Of a stretch of 64,000 nt of DNA, positions 62,407-64,000 are shown piece by piece. How positions within the stretch are numbered: position 1 is the stretch's first letter; each line of letters opens with the position of its first letter. The position numbers were made by a program, and so were the translations under genes. Below the pieces are notes generated by a model that saw only the letters and a program-made list of their open reading frames with translations, was not told where the DNA came from and did no database searches. Source of the stretch: Microvirga lupini (GTDB lineage: Bacteria; Pseudomonadota; Alphaproteobacteria; Rhizobiales; Beijerinckiaceae); NCBI RefSeq assembly GCF_014191055.1, contig NZ_JACHWB010000001.1, positions 401,875 through 465,874 of the forward strand, in the 5' to 3' direction.

Positions 62407-63495
62407 CTAAGCGGCGTCGCGGCCAGCGTCGAAGGACTGAGCGAGCGATTCATGTGCGAATACATGACCTTCGAAGAGCAGGCGGGCGGTGCGAAGCAGC
62501 CCGGCCTTCTCGACGATAGGGTTTTCCTCTGTTCCGCCAACTTCGATCACGACGCTGAATTCGCCAGTGGGATGCTCGACCGAGAGAGTCTTCTCGCGCC
62601 CCGCTGGAATCTGAGCCACCCGCGATGCGGGAGAGCCCGGCAATATGCAGGCGGTGGCGACGGTCACGGCGGCAAAAACACCGATGGATGCATGGCATTC
62701 GTGGGGAATGAAGCTGCGGGTGCAGACATGGCCACCGGCCGCGGGAGGCGATACCAGGGCCATCTTTGGGACGACCTTCGACGAAACATCGCCAAGGCCC
62801 ATGAGCTTGCCCGCCTCTAGGCGGATCTCCTCCAGGCGTGCCTTTAACTCCGTGTCCCTGTCGAGCACTTCGCGCGGCTCATATCCTGTTCGCCCAACAG
62901 CGGAGGCCTCAAGCACGACCACAGGCATGCCGTTATCGATCAGGGTCACGTCCACACCGGCAACGCGATCCACCACATTGCCGGTCGGCAGCAGCGAGCC
63001 GCAGACGGATCCGGCAGCATCGAGGAACTCGACAGCGATAGGCGCTGCCGTTCCCGGTACGCCGTCGATGCGGGCATCGCCGCCATAGATCACATGACCA
63101 TCGCGGGTCTGCACCGTCAGCTCGGCGATCGTTCCCGTATTGACCGTATGCACCCTGACCCTGGTGACTGGATCGGCGGCTTTCACGAGGCCGCGCTCGA
63201 TGGAGAAAGGCGCAACGCCTGCAAGGATGTTCCCGCAATTCGGCGTCACATCCACCTTCGGCTTGTCGATTCCGACCTGGCCGAACAGGAAGTCGATATC
63301 GCAATCGGGGCGCTTTGACCTGGACACGATGGCAATCTTGCTCGTCAGCGGGTGAGCGCCGCCGATGCCATCGATCTGGCGCGGATCCGGCGAGCCCATG
63401 ACCGACAAAAGCAGGGCATCGCGATGCGCCGGATCGGACGGAAGATCGTCAGCCAGGAAATAGGCGCCCTTCGAGGTGCCCCCCCGAAGAATCAT
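62407..63495 (-). CDS. galD: 4-oxalomesaconate tautomerase GalD (PrpF fold)
   Basis: The PrpF-fold isomerase has RGGTSKGAYFLADDLP, VDVTPNCGNILAGVAPF and CTRSFIPHECHASIGV, where the paired Cys act as general acid/base in this fold. It converts the keto and enol forms of oxalomesaconate. The listed ATG (63495) has no ribosome-binding site. Orthologues begin seven or so residues earlier with RIPC, which here is preceded by an ATT at 63516 with GGGAG seven bases upstream. The true start is probably that ATT. No ATG, GTG, TTG or CTG exists between the in-frame stop upstream and 63495. Confidence 0.9.
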   Translation of the reverse strand: MILRGGTSKGAYFLADDLPSDPAHRDALLLSVMGSPDPRQIDGIGGAHPLTSKIAIVSRSKRPDCDIDFLFGQVGIDKPKVDVTPNCGNILAGVAPFSIERGLVKAADPVTRVRVHTVNTGTIAELTVQTRDGHVIYGGDARIDGVPGTAAPIAVEFLDAAGSVCGSLLPTGNVVDRVAGVDVTLIDNGMPVVVLEASAVGRTGYEPREVLDRDTELKARLEEIRLEAGKLMGLGDVSSKVVPKMALVSPPAAGGHVCTRSFIPHECHASIGVFAAVTVATACILPGSPASRVAQIPAGREKTLSVEHPTGEFSVVIEVGGTEENPIVEKAGLLRTARLLFEGHVFAHESLAQSFDAGRDAA

Positions 63496-63611
63496 ACAAG
63501 GAATGCGCGGCTGAATGGTCTTTCTCCCGAAACTGGTGAACGGTTCCGGGAGCGTGCATCAGCGGTCTTTATGCAACAAATGGTTTATTTATGGGTTTTG
63601 ATGAATTTTTT

Positions 63612-64000
63612 TCACACTCGGCGCCGGCTTCTGGCTGTGCGCTTCTGAGGAAAGTGTTCTTCGCCGGCAAAGACGTCGACGATAATTTTGCGGAGCTCGT
63701 CGGCTAGTGGCGATAGAGGCGTCCCTCGCCGTGAAACGATGCCGAGCTGGCGGCTGATGCTCGGATTGCGCAGAGGGACGAGTTTGAGGCCGCGCTCGTC
63801 GACAGAATCGAATGCGCGGCTGGGAATGACAGTCAGCGCGACCCCGGCTTTGACCAAGGCAACAGCCGTCTGAATATGCTGAACTTCGAAGCGCCAGGTC
63901 AGGCCTTCCCGGCGGCTCCCCAGAGCATCGTCGATGATCATCCGGTTGCCCGTCTGCGGGCTGATGCGGATCAAAGGCTCCTCCGTGAGGTCGGACCAGC
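63612..64000 (-). CDS. LysR-family regulator, 5' part outside the window
   Basis: The visible 128 residues are the C-terminal substrate-binding domain of a LysR-type regulator (FEVQHIQTAVALVKAGVALT, then PSRAFDSVDERGLKLVPLRN and SRQLGIVSRRGTPLSPLADE). The frame continues open to the window end (WSDLTEEPLIRIS), so the helix-turn-helix lies beyond. It is on the same strand as and upstream of the galD operon and is the likely activator responding to protocatechuate or a pathway intermediate. Confidence 0.85.
   Translation of the reverse strand, partial: WSDLTEEPLIRISPQTGNRMIIDDALGSRREGLTWRFEVQHIQTAVALVKAGVALTVIPSRAFDSVDERGLKLVPLRNPSISRQLGIVSRRGTPLSPLADELRKIIVDVFAGEEHFPQKRTARSRRRV

Overview
This 64 kb window is high-GC, densely coding bacterial chromosome. 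Gene families point to an alphaproteobacterium of the Hyphomicrobiales, possibly Microvirga- or Methylobacterium-like: DUF1236 proteins, a C93/BTLCP cysteine peptidase, a fused indolepyruvate ferredoxin oxidoreductase, a family expansion of stand-alone receivers, and GGAA-N17-CGTT (EcfG-type) promoters. The genus is an inference. I found no rRNA, tRNA, CRISPR array or intact transposon.

Layout. 1-3.4 kb: the 3' part of a giant octapeptide-repeat protein with a 133-residue super-repeat, closed by a terminator. 3.7-10.1 kb: a small lipoprotein, a LapG-family (C93) peptidase, a membrane protein, a chemoreceptor and four single-domain response regulators. 10.1-10.5 kb: dispersed palindromic repeats. 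10.5-15.1 kb: aromatic amino-acid catabolism, with a fused indolepyruvate oxidoreductase divergent from an Lrp-type regulator, plus a thioesterase. The operator CTGGTA-N5-TACCAG occurs upstream of both Lrp and the thioesterase. 15.1-26.3 kb: phenylacetate catabolism (paaZ, paaX, paaABCDE, an extra ferritin-like gene, a TetR regulator, paaK, paaI, paaG). 26.6-31.2 kb: a five-gene branched-chain-amino-acid-type ABC importer divergent from paaG, probably importing an aromatic acid. Indolepyruvate-type oxidation of aromatic amino acids yields aryl-acetyl-CoA, so the ior and paa blocks plausibly form one route. paaF, paaH and paaJ are not in the window.

31.2-36.6 kb: a DUF2783/flavin monooxygenase/metallo-beta-lactamase-fold cluster, then tonB-exbD-exbB with a small exported protein. 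37-42.9 kb: a 33-residue membrane peptide, then a sugar-acid dehydratase with a TRAP transporter under a divergent GntR/FCD regulator. 43-48 kb: a complete branched-chain 2-oxoacid dehydrogenase operon (E1a, E1b, E2, E3).

48-53.8 kb: a tightly coupled signalling operon on the minus strand: periplasmic binding protein, hybrid histidine kinase, DivK-like receiver, and receiver-linked class III nucleotide cyclase. This is the most interesting system in the window. A decayed polyol dehydrogenase and a subtilisin-like protease with a Gly/Asn/Ser-rich linker follow. 56.9-60 kb holds an ECF sigma factor and anti-sigma factor between two DUF1236 genes; three of these genes have a GGAA(T/A)-N17-CGTT promoter. 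60-64 kb: a lower 4,5-protocatechuate/gallate-type block (DUF1932 dehydrogenase, LigK-type aldolase, GalB, GalD) and a LysR regulator cut by the window end.

All functions are from reading translated sequence and motifs; no database search was run.
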